Positions 10,229 through 22,560 of a DNA stretch of 64,000 nt are shown here, in pieces. How positions within the stretch are numbered: position 1 is the stretch's first letter; every line of letters starts with the position of its first letter. The notes beneath the pieces were generated by a model. That model saw only the letters and a program-made list of their open reading frames with translations, was not told the DNA's origin and ran no database searches. Both the position numbers and the translations under genes were made by a program. Location of the stretch: positions 927,705-991,704 of the forward strand of contig CM065334.1 in assembly GCA_033032175.1 (NCBI GenBank). The letters run 5' to 3'. This DNA is from Saturnia japonica (lineage: Eukaryota; Arthropoda; Insecta; Lepidoptera; Saturniidae).

Positions 10229-11630
10229 ATGAACTTTGTAAGTAGAAATATTATTTTGTAATAAATATTTTAATTTGTGAAACATTATATATACTTCAAT
10301 ATAGTTGATACAATTGAGTACGGAAACCTTCATGGAAAATTTATGTTGTTATAATCATTTCATAAACATAAGAAATGAGAGCATTGTTGTTCTTCCCGTA
10401 AAAAAAACCGGCCTAGTGCGAGTGGGACTAGGCTCAGAGTTTTTAAACGGGGTAGGCAGAAAATTACTACATTTTTGTTCGTCATAATTTCGATTAAATA
10501 ATGATGTAGGTAATTCAATTAGAATAATTGTCACCTCAAATATCTACAGGCCATATATTCACTGATTTTATAGACATATCAATTTACAGATATACAGGTT
10601 TTTAGCATTGATTTAAAATTGGTAACTCAGGTAATATATAAGTCAATGCCTGTCGGCGCGTTTGTTCCATGTTCTGTATTTGCAAACATCTAGTTTGATA
10701 TAAATATTAATTATTTTTAAAAATGCTTTTAATCACTGTACTAGATTATAACGGAATGAGGGCTACCGCGTTTAAATTCGCCGCTAGAGGCGCTAGTGTA
10801 GAGTGAGGTCTCCGAAATGTCAATTATCAATGTTTGTTTTTGTAATTTTATAATAAACTAGCCTCTGTACCCACGGTTTCACCGGTGTTAATTTTATACG
10901 GTAAACATTGCCAACGCACCCGTGTAGTCCATCACAATCTCTTTAGGCAAGGACAAATTATTTTAATTTCCCATTATCTCCTTGCACAAATAGGTCCAAA
11001 GAACATGCTAATAAGTGCAAAGTTTAACTTCATAAAATTTGCTTTATAATGAAGTAGCTTTTATTCGTAAGGTAATATGGCATGTCTAAAAATATTACTT
11101 ATAAATCACTTATTAATATTTTTTAAAAAATTGTCATATAATAACTTATTTTGGCTAATGCATAAGAAATAGGCATAATTAATAAAATTGAAGTGTCTGT
11201 TTGTAATGTCAAAATAACAGTTCTTTACTAAATGCATATGAAAGTATATACAATACATACTTATAACAAAAAGCCTATTTAAAAAATTTTTTGTCGGTCT
11301 GTCTGTTTGTTCCGGGTAATTTCCGAAACGGTTGAACCGATTTTGACAGGACTTTCACTGATATCTTACAATAATCATTTTAGAGTTGGAGCGCACATCG
11401 AATGACGAGATTGTCTGACGTCACTAGCGATAACCCACCATCGCATTTAAATTAAAATAAGATATTTATAATAAGAATTACATATTTAGTATTTTCAATT
11501 TCAGGTAAAGTACGCAATGATGACAGTGTGGGCCCTGCTGGCATTTGCTTCAGCAACGGCCACTGCTAGCGCAGAACCAGAAACTATGGACACTCAAGAG
11601 ACGTATCCGGGAAGACCCCACGGCCGTTAG
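10229..11630 (+). CDS. Small secreted peptide, copy A (two exons: 10229-10237 and 11505-11630)
   Basis: Exon 1 codes only Met-Asn-Phe and ends at a strong donor (gtaagtag). The intron is 1267 bp, phase 0, ending tttcag. Exon 2 codes 41 residues and a TAG stop, giving a 44-aa product. Residues 1 to about 26 form a signal-peptide-like start (MNFVKYAMMTVWALLAFASA, then TATASA). The predicted secreted part is about 18 residues, acidic then proline/glycine/arginine, ending YPGRPHGR, with no cysteine. Poly(A) signals lie at 11710 and 11714. The identical protein of copy B and the related gene C show that this is a real gene despite its size. The family is not recognised; an immune-type effector or peptide hormone is possible, but no function is assigned. 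Confidence 0.8.
11182..11367 (+). repeat. Repeat 1 fragment in the intron of gene A
   Basis: The 5' part of repeat 1 (aataaaattgaagtgtctgt to aggactttcactgatatc). The counterpart in copy B is 28823-29012. The fragment was therefore in the intron before the duplication. Confidence 0.7.
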
Positions 11631-11709
11631 TGGGGACATTTGATATTCACAAAAAAAATTTGTTGTGAATATGAATTTATCTATTTTACCTTCAATTGGT
11701 TGTTTTATT

Positions 11710-11719
11710 AATAAATAAA
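11710..11719 (+). terminator. Poly(A) signals of peptide gene A
   Basis: Two overlapping AATAAA hexamers lie 80 bp after the stop codon, followed by a T-rich stretch. Confidence 0.6.
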
Positions 11720-11759
11720 ATATCTTTATACTATTGTTTTATTTATTATTATTTTTAAC

Positions 11760-12388
11760 CTTATTCAGACGAAAACAAAACAAAAGCATAACGATTGGGG
11801 TAGCAGAAAGACGTGTAAATAGCCGTCCTAAGCGGTATACAGTGACGATTGTTGTCACTTATAATTGGCGGAGCGGTAAAATACCTAAAAATATATTGCG
11901 GTAAACTAAGAGATAGAAACTAAATACACCTATGGGAGCGGGCGGGCGAATGATCACACGGAAGCAGCGACAAAATGGCAATAAGTTGGAAGAACGTACA
12001 CTTACCTGTAAACCTTGCTAGCACAGAACATTATTACTCCTAGCGGAGAAGAATATTATCTTAGTACTAATACTATGGCGACTATAATTTAATTAATTGG
12101 GCTTACCAGAGATGACGCTGTACTCGTCTGACGGGTCAGCGAGCGATTCTAAATTCAAGTTATTTTCAAAAGTTTTATAAGATTCAAAGTATATTAAATA
12201 AAATTTATTCAGTAGTTCAGTAGATGTAACATATTTCAGCCGACACAACAATACTGCAGTTTTTTTTTTTTTTTTAGAACTGTCTTTACTTTTATCCTTA
12301 AGGGCCCTGAAGCCTCTGACGGCTTTTTCAGCTTCGCCGGACTTGGGGGCGAGCGCTTAGGGCACTCAGCCGCGAAAGTTAGATTCCC
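11760..12388. repeat. Gene-array spacer with GC-rich A-tailed scrap
   Basis: No gene is seen from 11760 to 12255. From 12256 a T-run (an A-tail on the minus strand) is followed by a GC-rich segment. On the minus strand that segment reads LAPKSGEAEKAVRGFRALKD, a LINE ORF1-like or other repeat-borne coding scrap. Related scraps lie at 29900-30030, 38470-38640, 43660-43737 and 45275-45440. Confidence 0.5.
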
Positions 12389-15118
12389 AGCTTAGTTTGT
12401 AATTTTTGTATTAGATATCTATTGGTATTTCGTATTAAGAATCACTATATTAGGCAACGTTTTTAACGAATATCAGTTTATTAGCTAATACGGATATTAG
12501 TTATATTCATAGATTAGTTTGTAATTTTTGTATTAGGTATCTATTGGTATTTCGTATTAAGAATCACTATATTAGGCAACGTTTTTAACGAATATCAGTT
12601 TATTAGCTAATACGGATATTAGTTATATGCATAGATTAGTTTGTAATTTTTGTATTAGGTATCTATTGGTATTTCGTATTAAGAATCACTCACTATATTA
12701 GGCAACGTTTTTAACGAATATCAGTTTATTAGCTAATACGGATATTAGTTATATTCATAGATTAGTTTGTAATTTTTGTATTAGGTATCTATTGGTATTT
12801 CGTATTAAGAATCACTATATTAGGCAACGTTTTTAACGAATATCAGTTTATTAGCTAATACGGATATTAGTTATATTCATAGATTAGTTTGTAATTTTTG
12901 TATTAGGTATCTATTGGTATTTCGTATTAAGAATCACTATATTAGGCAACGTTTTTAACGAATATCAGTTTATTAGCTAATACGGATATTAGTTATATTC
13001 ATAGATTAGTTTGTAATTTTTGTATTAGGTATCTATTGGTATTTCGTATTAAGAATCACTATATTAGGCAACGTTTTTAACGAATATCAGTTTATTAGCT
13101 AATACGGATATTAGTTATATTCATAGATTAGTTTGTAATTTTTGTATTAGGTATCTATTGGTATTTCGTATTAAGAATCACTATATTAGGCAACGTTTTT
13201 AACGAATATCAGTTTATTAGCTAATACGGATATTAGTTATATTCATAGATTAGTTTGTAATTTTTGTATTAGGTATCTATTGGTATTTCGTATTAAGAAT
13301 CACTATATTAGGCAACGTTTTTAACGAATATCAGTTTATTAGCTAATACGGATATTAGTTATATTCATAGATTAGTTTGTAATTTTTGTATTAGGTATCT
13401 ATTGGTATTTCGTATTAAGAATCACTATATTAGGCAACGTTTTTAACGAATATCAGTTTATTAGCTAATACGGATATTAGTTATATTCATAGATTAGTTT
13501 GTAATTTTTGTATTAGGTATCTATTGGTATTTCGTATTAAGAATCACTATATTAGGCAACGTTTTTAACGAATATCAGTTTATTAGCTAATACGGATATT
13601 AGTTATATTCATAGATTAGTTTGTAATTTTTGTATTAGGTATCTATTGGTATTTCGTATTAAGAATCACTATATTAGGCAACGTTTTTAACGAATATCAG
13701 TTTATTAGCTAATACGGATATTAGTTATATTCATAGATTAGTTTGTAATTTTTGTATTAGGTATCTATTGGTATTTCGTATTAAGAATCACTATATTAGG
13801 CAACGTTTTTAACGAATATCAGTTTATTAGCTAATACGGATATTAGTTATATTCATAGATTAGTTTGTAATTTTTGTATTAGGTATCTATTGGTATTTCG
13901 TATTAAGAATCACTATATTAGGCAACGTTTTTAACGAATATCAGTTTATTAGCTAATACGGATATTAGTTATATTCATAGATTAGTTTGTAATTTTTGTA
14001 TTAGGTATCTATTGGTATTTCGTATTAAGAATCACTATATTAGGCAACGTTTTTAACGAATATCAGTTTATTAGCTAATACGGATATTAGTTATATTCAT
14101 AGATTAGTTTGTAATTTTTGTATTAGGTATCTATTGGTATTTCGTATTAAGAATCACTATATTAGGCAACGTTTTTAACGAATATCAGTTTATTAGCTAA
14201 TACGGATATTAGTTATATTCATAGATTAGTTTGTAATTTTTGTATTAGGTATCTATTGGTATTTCGTATTAAGAATCACTATATTAGGAAACGTTTTTAA
14301 CGAATATCAGTTTATTAGCTAATACGGATATTAGTTATATTCATAGATTAGTTTGTAATTTTTGTATTAGGTATCTATTGGTATTTCATATTAAGAATCA
14401 CTATATTAGGCAACGTTTTTAACGAATATCAGTTTATTAGCTAATACGGATATTTGTTATATTCATAGATTAGTTTGTAATTTTTGTATTAGGTATCTAT
14501 TGGTATTTCGTATTAAGAATCACTATATTAGGCAACGTTTTTAACGAATATCAGTTTATTAGCTAATACGGATATTAGTTATATTCATAGATTAGTTTGT
14601 AATTTTTGTATTAGGTATCTATTGGTATTTCGTATTAAGAATCACTATATTAGGCAACGTTTTTAACGAATATCAGTTTATTAGCTAATACGGATATTAG
14701 TTATATTCATAGATTAGTTTGTAATTTTTGTATTAGGTATCTATTGGTATTTCGTATTAAGAATCACTATATTAGGCAACGTTTTTAACGAATATCAGTT
14801 TATTAGCTAATACGGATATTATTTATATTCATAGATTAGTTTGTAATTTTTGTATTAGGTATCTATTGGTATTTCGTATTAAGAATCACTATATTAGGCA
14901 ACGTTTTTAACGAATATCAGTTTATTAGCTAATACGGATATTAGTTATATTCATAGATTAGTTTGTAATTTTTGTATTAGGTATCTATTGGTATTTCGTA
15001 TTAAGAATCACTATATTAGGCAACGTTTTTAACGAATATCAGTTTATTAGCTAATACGGATATTAGTTATATTTATAGATTAGTTTGTAATTTTTGTATT
15101 AGGTATCTGTTGGTATTA
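12389..15118 (+). repeat. 122-bp satellite array A, 22 full units plus a partial one
   Basis: The unit begins agattagtttgtaatttttg and ends gatattagttatattcat, with a period of 122 bp. Unit starts fall at 12389, 12511, 12633, 12759 and so on to 15077. One unit (12633) carries a 4-bp cact duplication. Units differ at only a few scattered bases. The first (agcttag, ttagatatct) and last (atttatag, tatctgttgg) units carry variants shared with array B. The unit is AT-rich, with short palindromic parts (gctaatacggatattagt) and no open frame. Confidence 0.97.
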
Positions 15119-15288
15119 TATTATATTAGCGGTTCCTTGTAACTAGCTGCGATTGCATACATGTTATCGTATCTATATATTTTTGAGAATTTCAAATGTA
15201 AATATTTATAATTTTTTGTTTAGAATCAACTAAAAAATCAATCGGTTGACGTTTTTAATGGACATTTTTTAACATAATATATATGACT

Positions 15289-15560
15289 GCCTCGTTAGCC
15301 TAGTGGTCGAAAGCGCGACTGTTATGAGCGAGGTCCTGGGTTCGAATCCAAGGTCGAGCAAAGTGTTATTGGGTTTTCCTATGAAATGGTCGGTAGCAGC
15401 TCAGAGTTTGGTTTCGTGCCCGATTAATGGCAATAGGCTCGCCCCCTATTTATTACATGGGACCTAAAAACATACTCGGCGAACTGTGGGTGTACATTAG
15501 TACACCTCTGCCTAACCCGACGGGGAATACAGGCGTAATGGTATGTTTATGTTTATATTT
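15289..15560 (+). mobile_element. tRNA-derived SINE
   Basis: The head gcctcgttagcctagtgg is an A-box-bearing tRNA-like start and ggttcgaatcc is a good RNA polymerase III B box. After these comes a body with caataggctcgccccctatt, acatgggacc and acacctctgcctaaccc, the pattern of a common lepidopteran SINE. Copies lie at 32317-32587 (duplicate) and 49495-49745 (reverse, more decayed). An open frame at 15427-15627 is a by-product. Confidence 0.85.
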
Positions 15561-15587
15561 TAATATACCAAAAATTTTGACGTTACA

Positions 15588-16120
15588 AATAATAAGATTG
15601 AAGTGTCTGTTTGTAATGTCAAAATAACAGTTTTTTTTTTTTTACTAACAGCATGTGAAAGTACATACTATATACGATACCTATAAAAAAAAACTCCATT
15701 GTTAAAATACGTGTCTGTCCGCTTGTTCCGGGTAATCTCCGAAACGATTAGAACGATTTCGACGGACTTTCACTGGTAGATAGCTGATTTTATAGGAAGT
15801 GACTTAGGTTACCTTTCCGCATTAATAAAAAAAACAACTGGTCAAGGCGAATCAATTTGGGCGCTTAAAATGGCTTACGCTGAGTAAACAAACTATAGAG
15901 ATACAGCAAATTAACGTAGGTACTAAATAATTGTAGACATTAAAAACACCTACAAAAAAGTCAGGGAGAGTGTATACTACTGTAGTGTAGACGTATGTCT
16001 ATCTTCTAAGAAACACCCACAATAAGCACTATTGTCTTTAAAATAGCCGGGAGTAGGGGAGCAAGATTCGCACGGGCATTCTGTAGTCCACGTGAGTGAA
16101 GCAGCAGGCACAGCTAGTTT
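15588..16120 (+). repeat. Repeat 1, full-length reference copy
   Basis: About 530 bp, from taagattgaagtgtctgttt to the edge caggcacagctagttt. It has no coding capacity. At least a dozen complete or partial relatives in both orientations are spread over the window (5033, 9005, 11182, 19825, 28823, 32616, 36836, 40450, 46333, 48490, 55835, 60257). It is a non-autonomous element of unknown class; I see no clear terminal inverted repeat. Confidence 0.75.
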
Positions 16121-17718
16121 ATTAATACGAAAGAAAATTTAACCACTTTTTCATTTATGTTATATAATAAACATACGGATAATAATAATAAATATTCACA
16201 ACAATCTTTTATTTCATACTCACATTCTATAAGTAGAGAGAATAGATTCGCTTTATATCACAGTATTAGATTCAAGTAGGTATCGAGAATAGCGAATATT
16301 GATTCGGTTACTAATATTTGACTAATACCTAATAATAGGTACGGGAACCTAATACGAGTTAACTAATATATTTATATTACATATTAGTAATACCAAAATA
16401 CCAGCTTAATATATAATAACACCTCTAGTAGGTGTAGACACTTTTCAAATTTTGAATAACCTAACTCATTCCTTACTCTTAGGCAGTAACAATTTACTTG
16501 CTTGCCTTCCCAAAAATACGTAGTTTTAACTACAAGTGAATTATGCTTTGTCGCTTTGGCGAGGTGGACTATATAAATTTTTTAAATTTTTGACACCGCA
16601 ATTCACAAAATTACTTTATTTCTACAGTGCCATCTATTATGAATTAAAAACATTATAAATTTTAGAACATGAAAAAATAAATAAAATCAACAGGTGGCAC
16701 CACATAATTGTTTAGATTAGCTATTTAACTAAACTTAACTATTTAAATATTAAACGGACAAAAATAAAACATATTTTTGACACCCTTAAAATTTTCTACA
16801 TTCGTATTAATAATATTATAAATACGAAAGTAACTGTCTGTCTGTTACGTTTTCACGCCTAAACCGCTGAACCAACTTTCTTGAATTTTGGTATAGTTAT
16901 AAATTGGAACTAGGGAAAGGATATAGGGTACTTTTTTAGCGAACATAAAACTTTTAGGGTAGAATATACGGAATGAATGTTTCTATAAACAAAATATAAG
17001 AACACCAACTGCGCGTGCGCGATAATGGTGAAATTACATCGGCTGCCATAGCAACCGGGTTGTTCATTATAATTATGAAATGACATTGCTGTCAATCTGG
17101 TTTGTTGATATACTGACAGTGTTATACTTCCTATAATTACCTATTAAATGATAGTCCAGTATTCTTTTAAGATTGGCTGAAGTGTTTTTAAACTCTTTAA
17201 CTACGCAGTACGACATAATTACTATTTTATTTTACCTCGGCTCGCGGGAGTTTATATATTCTAAGCGAATATACCTATTGTAAATTAACTGGATTATACA
17301 GTTTAGGACAAGCTATTTCATTTCATTTCGCAAAGGTGAAAATAAAACTTGGGTGAAAGTTTGTATGTAGAACCCACCATGTATCAAATTGGGGATATAA
17401 AAATTAATTTATGCTTTTGGTAAGAAATAAATAAAAGGAAATTCACGTTTTTCAAAAAACCTACCCAAAAGCCGATGCAATAATGTTTCAATTATTTTTG
17501 AAGTTTTATTGGGACGGTTAATGCGTTGGATTCATAATGGCCTATTATAATAACAATACCACAAACACAGTGATAAACTCATTTATGTTTTTCTTTTGGT
17601 TTGTCGTGTTCCGGAAACAGTATGTGTATATGCAGTAATAACTAAATAATTAGCTATTGATTCCATAAAGATAGCTTTAGCTTAAATAAAGTTTATTTCA
17701 TCATGTTTTAAATACATA
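16121..17718. other. Intergenic, no gene seen
   Basis: The part from 16135 to about 16640 has an old inverted relative at 43380-46330. A short dispersed repeat (acgcctaaaccgctgaacca and neighbours) lies at about 16800-16930. Small open frames here have no protein-like features. Confidence 0.5.
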
Positions 17719-19454
17719 TAGTGGTGGTCATATAATTAGAAACACATCTTATGAATAAATAAAGTATAACTTCAACGTACACATGTTCGTAAAAAATATA
17801 CACATTCAATAATTAATAATCATGCAATAATATAGCCACTCAAATGAAAAAACTCATTAAGTGCATAAAATATAAAACATATCTTACTTTTAATTACAAA
17901 ATGAGTCTTACACATGTAAGAGTTTATTTTCTGTTACTGGCCGCTTGGACGCCTAATTAGAAACATTTTAAAAAAGTATCCATAGCTGGTTCTTTTTTAG
18001 GAAATTCGAGAATAACATTTCTTTCTTGGCCTTTTGTATTATTTTGGCGGCAATTTAAAATTTAATCTGAATTTTATTTTGTTCAAAATGTGCAAAATTA
18101 AAAGTTGTGTCGCGTCAACTAGGCAAATAATTGTTAATTTACATATACTTAGAGCATAAGTGGGCGTCAGAAGAATATCTGAGCATTTAAATTGTTCTGT
18201 TAAAAAAGTTTTTAATGCAATTGATCATTATAAAACACATGGAACTGTTGAAAATGTTCTTAGAAAGGCTCGGCCAAGAAAAACCTCTCCCATAGAAGAT
18301 ACACTAATCGTTCGTGTTGCTAAAAAAGACCCAAGTAAAGGCTCCAACCACATTAAAAATAAGTTTTTTCGCCTGATGACCCGAGAAACATCTCGTCAAG
18401 ACTGATACGCCGAAGATTAGTGGAAGCGAAATTGTTTGGAAGAATCTCTCGAAAGGTACCGCTTCTTACCAAGCAACACCGAGAGAAGCGATTAATATTC
18501 GCTAAAAAATATGTTAATTGGACGCTACAAGAATGGAAAAAGTGATATTTTCAGATGAAACAAAAATAAATATGATAAATTCCGATGGAAAGCGCTATGT
18601 GAGACGTCCTGTAAACAAAGCTTTTAATTATAAATACACAAGGAGTATAGTCAAGCACGGCTGTGGTAACATTAAAGTTTGGGGGTGTTTTACCGGATGT
18701 GGAGTTGGACCCGTTCGGGAGATTGAAGGTACAATGGATCAATGGCAATACAAAAATATCTTAGAGCACACAATGATTTCCTACTCGGACGATCATTTGC
18801 CTGTAACCTGGATCTTTCAGCATGACAATGACCCTAAACACACGTCCAATAGCGTCAAATGTTTCGTTAGCGAACAGCGTATATCCGTTTTAGACTGGCC
18901 AGCAAATAGTCCGGATTTAAACCCAAAAGAAAATCTCTGGTATATTGTTAAAAAGAAAGTCTCAAACCAACGAAACACCAGTCAAAACGAACTATATGAA
19001 GCATTTGTTAAAGCATGGAATTCAATCCCCCTAGAAAAATGTATGAAATTGATTGAATCAATGCCACGTCGTTGCAGTGCTGTTATTGAAAATAAGTGAT
19101 ACGCCACTAAATATTAATTATAACTATTGGTAGGCTGTGGATAGTAGCTATTTCGTAAATAACAATACTGATACTTAAAATAATATTGTTTTTTATACTT
19201 TTTTTTTTGTTGTTTCTAATTAGTTGACCATTATTGTTCACACCTTAAAACTGATTTAAATGTTTGTCCGTGATGTAATATTGAAACTGCACTTGTGTAA
19301 TGGGATTTATATTGTTTTTCTAATAAATGATAAATCGTTGAACATATTTTTGTCCTATTTATTGTTTAATTTCAAAATAAAAACGATTGTGGTGAAATAT
19401 CTTACATAATGTCAAGGACCGTTGGTAGTGTTTCTAACTATACGACCACCACTG
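17719..19454 (+). mobile_element. Tc1 (DD34E) transposon, copy A, complete but dead
   Basis: The element is bounded by inverted repeats of about 28 bp (tagtggtggtcatataatta at the left; inverse of agttagaaacact... at the right) and TA dinucleotides at 17717-17718 and 19455-19456. It carries one broken transposase gene. The copy at 34748-36476 shares the same flanks, so insertion preceded the segmental duplication. Confidence 0.9.
18088..19099 (+). pseudogene. Tc1-type DD34E transposase, broken
   Basis: The N-terminal helix-turn-helix part (VRRISEHLNCSVKKVFNAID) lies at 18160-18405. The catalytic part at 18518-19099 has VIFSDETKINM (first D), FQHDNDPKHTS (second D) and SPDLNPKENLW (E), with 34 residues between the last two. 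A stop codon at 18157 cuts off the ATG at 18088. A one-base loss near 18366 shifts the frame in this copy only. A further shift in the A-run at about 18536 is shared with copy B, so the gene was already dead before the duplication. Confidence 0.88.
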
Positions 19455-19824
19455 TATGTGACGGTTAGACAAATATCTATTCAATAAGTAGTTCAATAAG
19501 CTGTCACTAGATGGAAACTTTACGAAACTCATAGTAAATGTCATGAATGTATAAAACACTTTTCTCTACGTATATGGTAAATGTATTTACTTATTCTGTG
19601 TTTTATATCATACGTAGTATAAATATAACTTAATTGTTTAAATATAATATTTAGAAGTAAAATATATTAAAATTAATCTGCATACCAAATAAATTTAACT
19701 GAAAACTCTTTTAATTGAAAAAAAATAAAAACTTCGATAATGTGAGGACAGACGTCGTTGTGGTATTTAGTAAGTAGGTAATTGTTTAAAATAAGGATAT
19801 TTTGTTTCTGATTATTCTTATTTC

Positions 19825-20010
19825 AGTCTGTTTGTAATGTCAAAGTATATACGACACCTATATCAAAAAAACTATTTTTTTTTTAATTTTTGTCTGTCTT
19901 TCAGTTTGTTCCGATTTTGATGGGATTTTCACTGATAGATAGCTGATGTTATAAGGAGTAATTTAGGCTACTTTTTGCTGCGTCAAAACGGGAAGAAAAA
20001 GAAAATATTT
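19825..20010 (+). repeat. Repeat 1 fragment
   Basis: The middle of repeat 1 (gtctgtttgtaatgtcaaag to ttaggctactttttgctgcg), with internal deletions. The counterpart in copy B is 36836-37020. Confidence 0.65.
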
Positions 20011-20689
20011 TAAATAGGTAATAATCCGCATGAGAGATTCCTCTTAGAAGATCACAAACATAATTTGTAATGCTTGGTTAAATATTATGAAATATATTTT
20101 TATAGTTAACATACTTGTTAATTACTTAAGAGCTATAAAAACAAAAACGCCACTGTTTATCAACTGACTTCAGAAATAGGAAGTACTCAATTCGAATGTA
20201 TATTTATATGCATATTCAGCCTATATTTCTTTTTTTTATGAGCCGATATAGATGATTCTTTTTTCCGTTGTAAAGGGGGTGTCTCGAATTTTGTAAATTT
20301 GGACCGATAATTGTTGTTTTAATATTGATATATAACCAGTGTGTAGTCATTTTTATAAATAAGAAGAAAAAAATAGATTTATATTCATACTTTATTTAAA
20401 TAATTTTTTGATTTTGCATTTTTTACTTATTTTTAAAAATGCTAAAAACATGATAACGCAAAAATGGTTCACTTTTGCATAATGCATATGGGGGGTTAAA
20501 ATTATCGCAAATAGTCACCCCTGTCACCTCCTAACGGGAATACGTCGAATTGCTATTATCCCTGTATACAATAATAATGAACGGATAAGTAATTGAAAGA
20601 ACGCAATCTTAGTAACTGTAGAAATCATGTAAAAAGATTATTTAAGATGGCAATTACAAAAGCAAGAAAAGAAAAGAAAAACAAAAAAA

Positions 20690-21062
20690 CTCGACAGGTA
20701 TCGTGGGGCACCCGGTAGGAACGAAGTTCCTTTCGCAATATACCTGTTAAGTATTATTAATTAACAAACATAATGAAGGAATTATAATAAAAAAAACAAC
20801 TTTACAAAATTATCATAACACCTCTATTTTATTTACAATGATTTATAAAAATATATATAAATAATATACAAAGAAACAATAGAATAATAATAGCAAATTG
20901 CAATAATAATATCAGTCATCAGGTAGACTATACATTAGACACTGTACAGCCATCATACATAGACTATATCTAAACATCTTACGCTTTTTTTTAACGTTAC
21001 GGACGTTTTTTGCCTGCTAGGGTCCGCTCCGCTACGCCCCATAAGGAAGTTCGTTCCAAAAC
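20690..21062. mobile_element. Insertion specific to copy A
   Basis: Copy B reads straight from aaaagaaaaaaatcaag to agaaggaaagaag, whereas copy A has about 370 extra bases here. The insert begins aggtatcgtggggcacccgg and ends near aggaagttcgttcc. A shorter relative of its left edge lies at 49741-49790 (aggtgtcgtgggacacctgg). No coding frame. Class unknown. Confidence 0.6.
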
Positions 21063-21129
21063 AAGAGAAGGAAAGAAGAGCCACACACGATCCAATAACG
21101 AACTAAAAATTACATTTAATCCATTGTAA

Positions 21130-21552
21130 AGAAACTCCTCTTAAATCTATACTAATATTACAAAGCTGAAGAGTTTTTTGGTTGAACACGCTAATCTCAG
21201 GAAATACTTTTTTCAATGCAAAAAATGTTTCAGTGTTGGATAGCCTGTTTATCGAGGAAGGTTATAATAGGCTATATAGGATAACACTACGACCAATAGG
21301 AGCGGAGTATCAATAAAAAATGTCGCAAAAACGGGGGTAATTTATTCCTTTTGAAAGCTTCCAGTGCCTGCGCTGCGTGAATAGTTAAAGTTCTAAAAAA
21401 GATCTAAAAAAAATCCGCGACAGCATATGGCTATCTTGTAAGGTTTACTCAATATACCCTTTTTTATGGTAACAAAATTTGTTCTAAAATAATTAATTAT
21501 TTGCAAATGTGATTTTAATATACATGGTATTAATTCTTGTCAAAATAAATGC
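21130..21552 (+). repeat. Repeat C fragment
   Basis: Shares acaaagctgaagagtttttt, gatagcctgtttatcgagga and taacaaaatttgttctaaaa with the longer copies at 37800-38460, 41905-42702 and 44680-45690. The duplication copy A ends inside it. Confidence 0.7.
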
Positions 21553-21747
21553 ATATAATGAAGATCCGATACTAGGGAATAAGGAATCTCTTTTTGAGCT
21601 AATTGTTTTGTGTTCTTGTAAAAAACTTTCTCGAGCGACACTTACGACTGCGCGACCTCCGTTTTTTTAGCTTTCCATTCCACTCTCGCCCACCTCCAGG
21701 TAATACATCAAAGACTCCATTAAGAATAATTATTATTCGTAATTCGA

Positions 21748-22560
21748 TTATGAATTATCACTCATAATCTTAGCCCATTCTTTAGCCCATTGTCGACAAT
21801 TTTTTCGGATACCTGGCCAAACGTATCTCTGGGTAATCAGTTTGACTGTAGCTTTTACTCCAGGATGGCTTAGGTTGTGCAGTGTGTCGAACAATTTTCT
21901 CCGAAAAAACGAGGTGATATATGGACGTGGACTGTTGGTGGTTACGTCACAGTAAATTGGTATTCCTGATTCTGCCGCGCTTACTTTTTCCAACTTTAAA
22001 GCAGATCCATTCTTTACCAAATCGTGCAGCTCCTCGTCAGTTTCTTGCGCTCTTGAAAGCAACTGGTAATCTAAAGGTGTACTCGTAGTTAAAGAATTGA
22101 TGCGCGAAAGGGTATCCGCGACAATATTGTGTTTACCCGCTATATACCTTAGGTCGGTGGTAAATTGACTAATAAAGTCAAGGTATCGAAATTGTCGTGG
22201 TGAACACTTCTCGCGATGCGCAGCGAAAGCAAACGTTAGCGGTTTGTGGTCCGTTATAATCGCAAAGGGTCGTGCTTCCACCATGAATCGGAAGTGTCGT
22301 ATGGCTTCGTAAATGGCCAATAATTCCCGGTCATATGGACTGTATTTCTTCTGCGATGGGCTAAGCTTCCTTGAGAAGAACGCCAAGGGTTGCCACTCAT
22401 TCTTTTTACGCTGTTATAATACAGCTCCTATCGCCGATCTGAAGCATCCGTCTGTATTGCTATCTCTGCTTGCGAGTCTGGATGCGTTAGAAGTGTGGCA
22501 TCAGACAGGCTACGCTTACATGCTTCGAAAGCTTCCAAAAGTTCTAGTATTAGTATGTAT
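21748..22560 (-). pseudogene. Ty3/gypsy pol fragment: RNase H and integrase zinc finger
   Basis: A 212-codon minus frame begins PLAFFSRKLSPSQKKYSPYD, followed by RELLAIYEAIRHFRF and FAIITDHKPLTFAF. These are the RNase H core with its Asp-bearing TDHKPL block. KHNIVADTLSRINS closes RNase H. An integrase start follows (LSHPGVKATVKLITQRYVWP), but the frame is cut before the Cys pair of the HHCC finger and before any DDE residue. Upstream (22390-22560) the end of the RT/tether region (EAFEACKRSLSDATLLTHPD, then IQTDASD) continues after a frameshift. It is a truncated relic of a Metaviridae-type retrotransposon. No LTR was identified; 22565-22880 could hold one but shows no duplicate in the window. 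Confidence 0.85.

Larger units (their letters stand above)
9384..21552 (+). repeat. Segmental duplication, copy A
   Basis: The sequence from tattaattgtataga (9384) to about 21552 reappears in the same orientation from 24684 to about 38392. The order is kept throughout: repeat B, peptide gene, GC-rich scrap, 122-bp array, SINE, repeat 1, Tc1 element, repeat 1 scrap, repeat C. Copy A lacks the three insertions of copy B in the first 4 kb but has its own 370-bp insertion at 20690-21062. Both breakpoints fall in dispersed repeats (repeat 1 on the left, repeat C on the right). Confidence 0.95.

Noticed and set aside
10229..11630. Gene A as a cecropin, moricin or other named antimicrobial peptide
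   Set aside because: The size and signal peptide are suggestive, but the mature part lacks the amphipathic helix or cysteine pattern of the named families; left unnamed.
12389..15118. Regular repeats that could suggest a CRISPR array
   Set aside because: The whole 122-bp unit is repeated without variable spacers, and the context is an insect genome; it is a satellite array.
15289..15362. A tRNA gene
   Set aside because: The A and B boxes are tRNA-like, but the sequence continues into a SINE body, recurs at 32317 and 49690 with the same body, and a proper acceptor stem is not formed.
15427..15627. 66-codon open frame (also 32455-32655, and 49395-49756 in reverse)
   Set aside because: These fall in the SINE body and its edge; by-products of the SINE.
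16910..17095. 61-codon minus frame kept in both duplicates (33932-34117)
   Set aside because: Conservation simply follows the recent duplication; it covers a dispersed repeat and shows no protein-like pattern or splice context.
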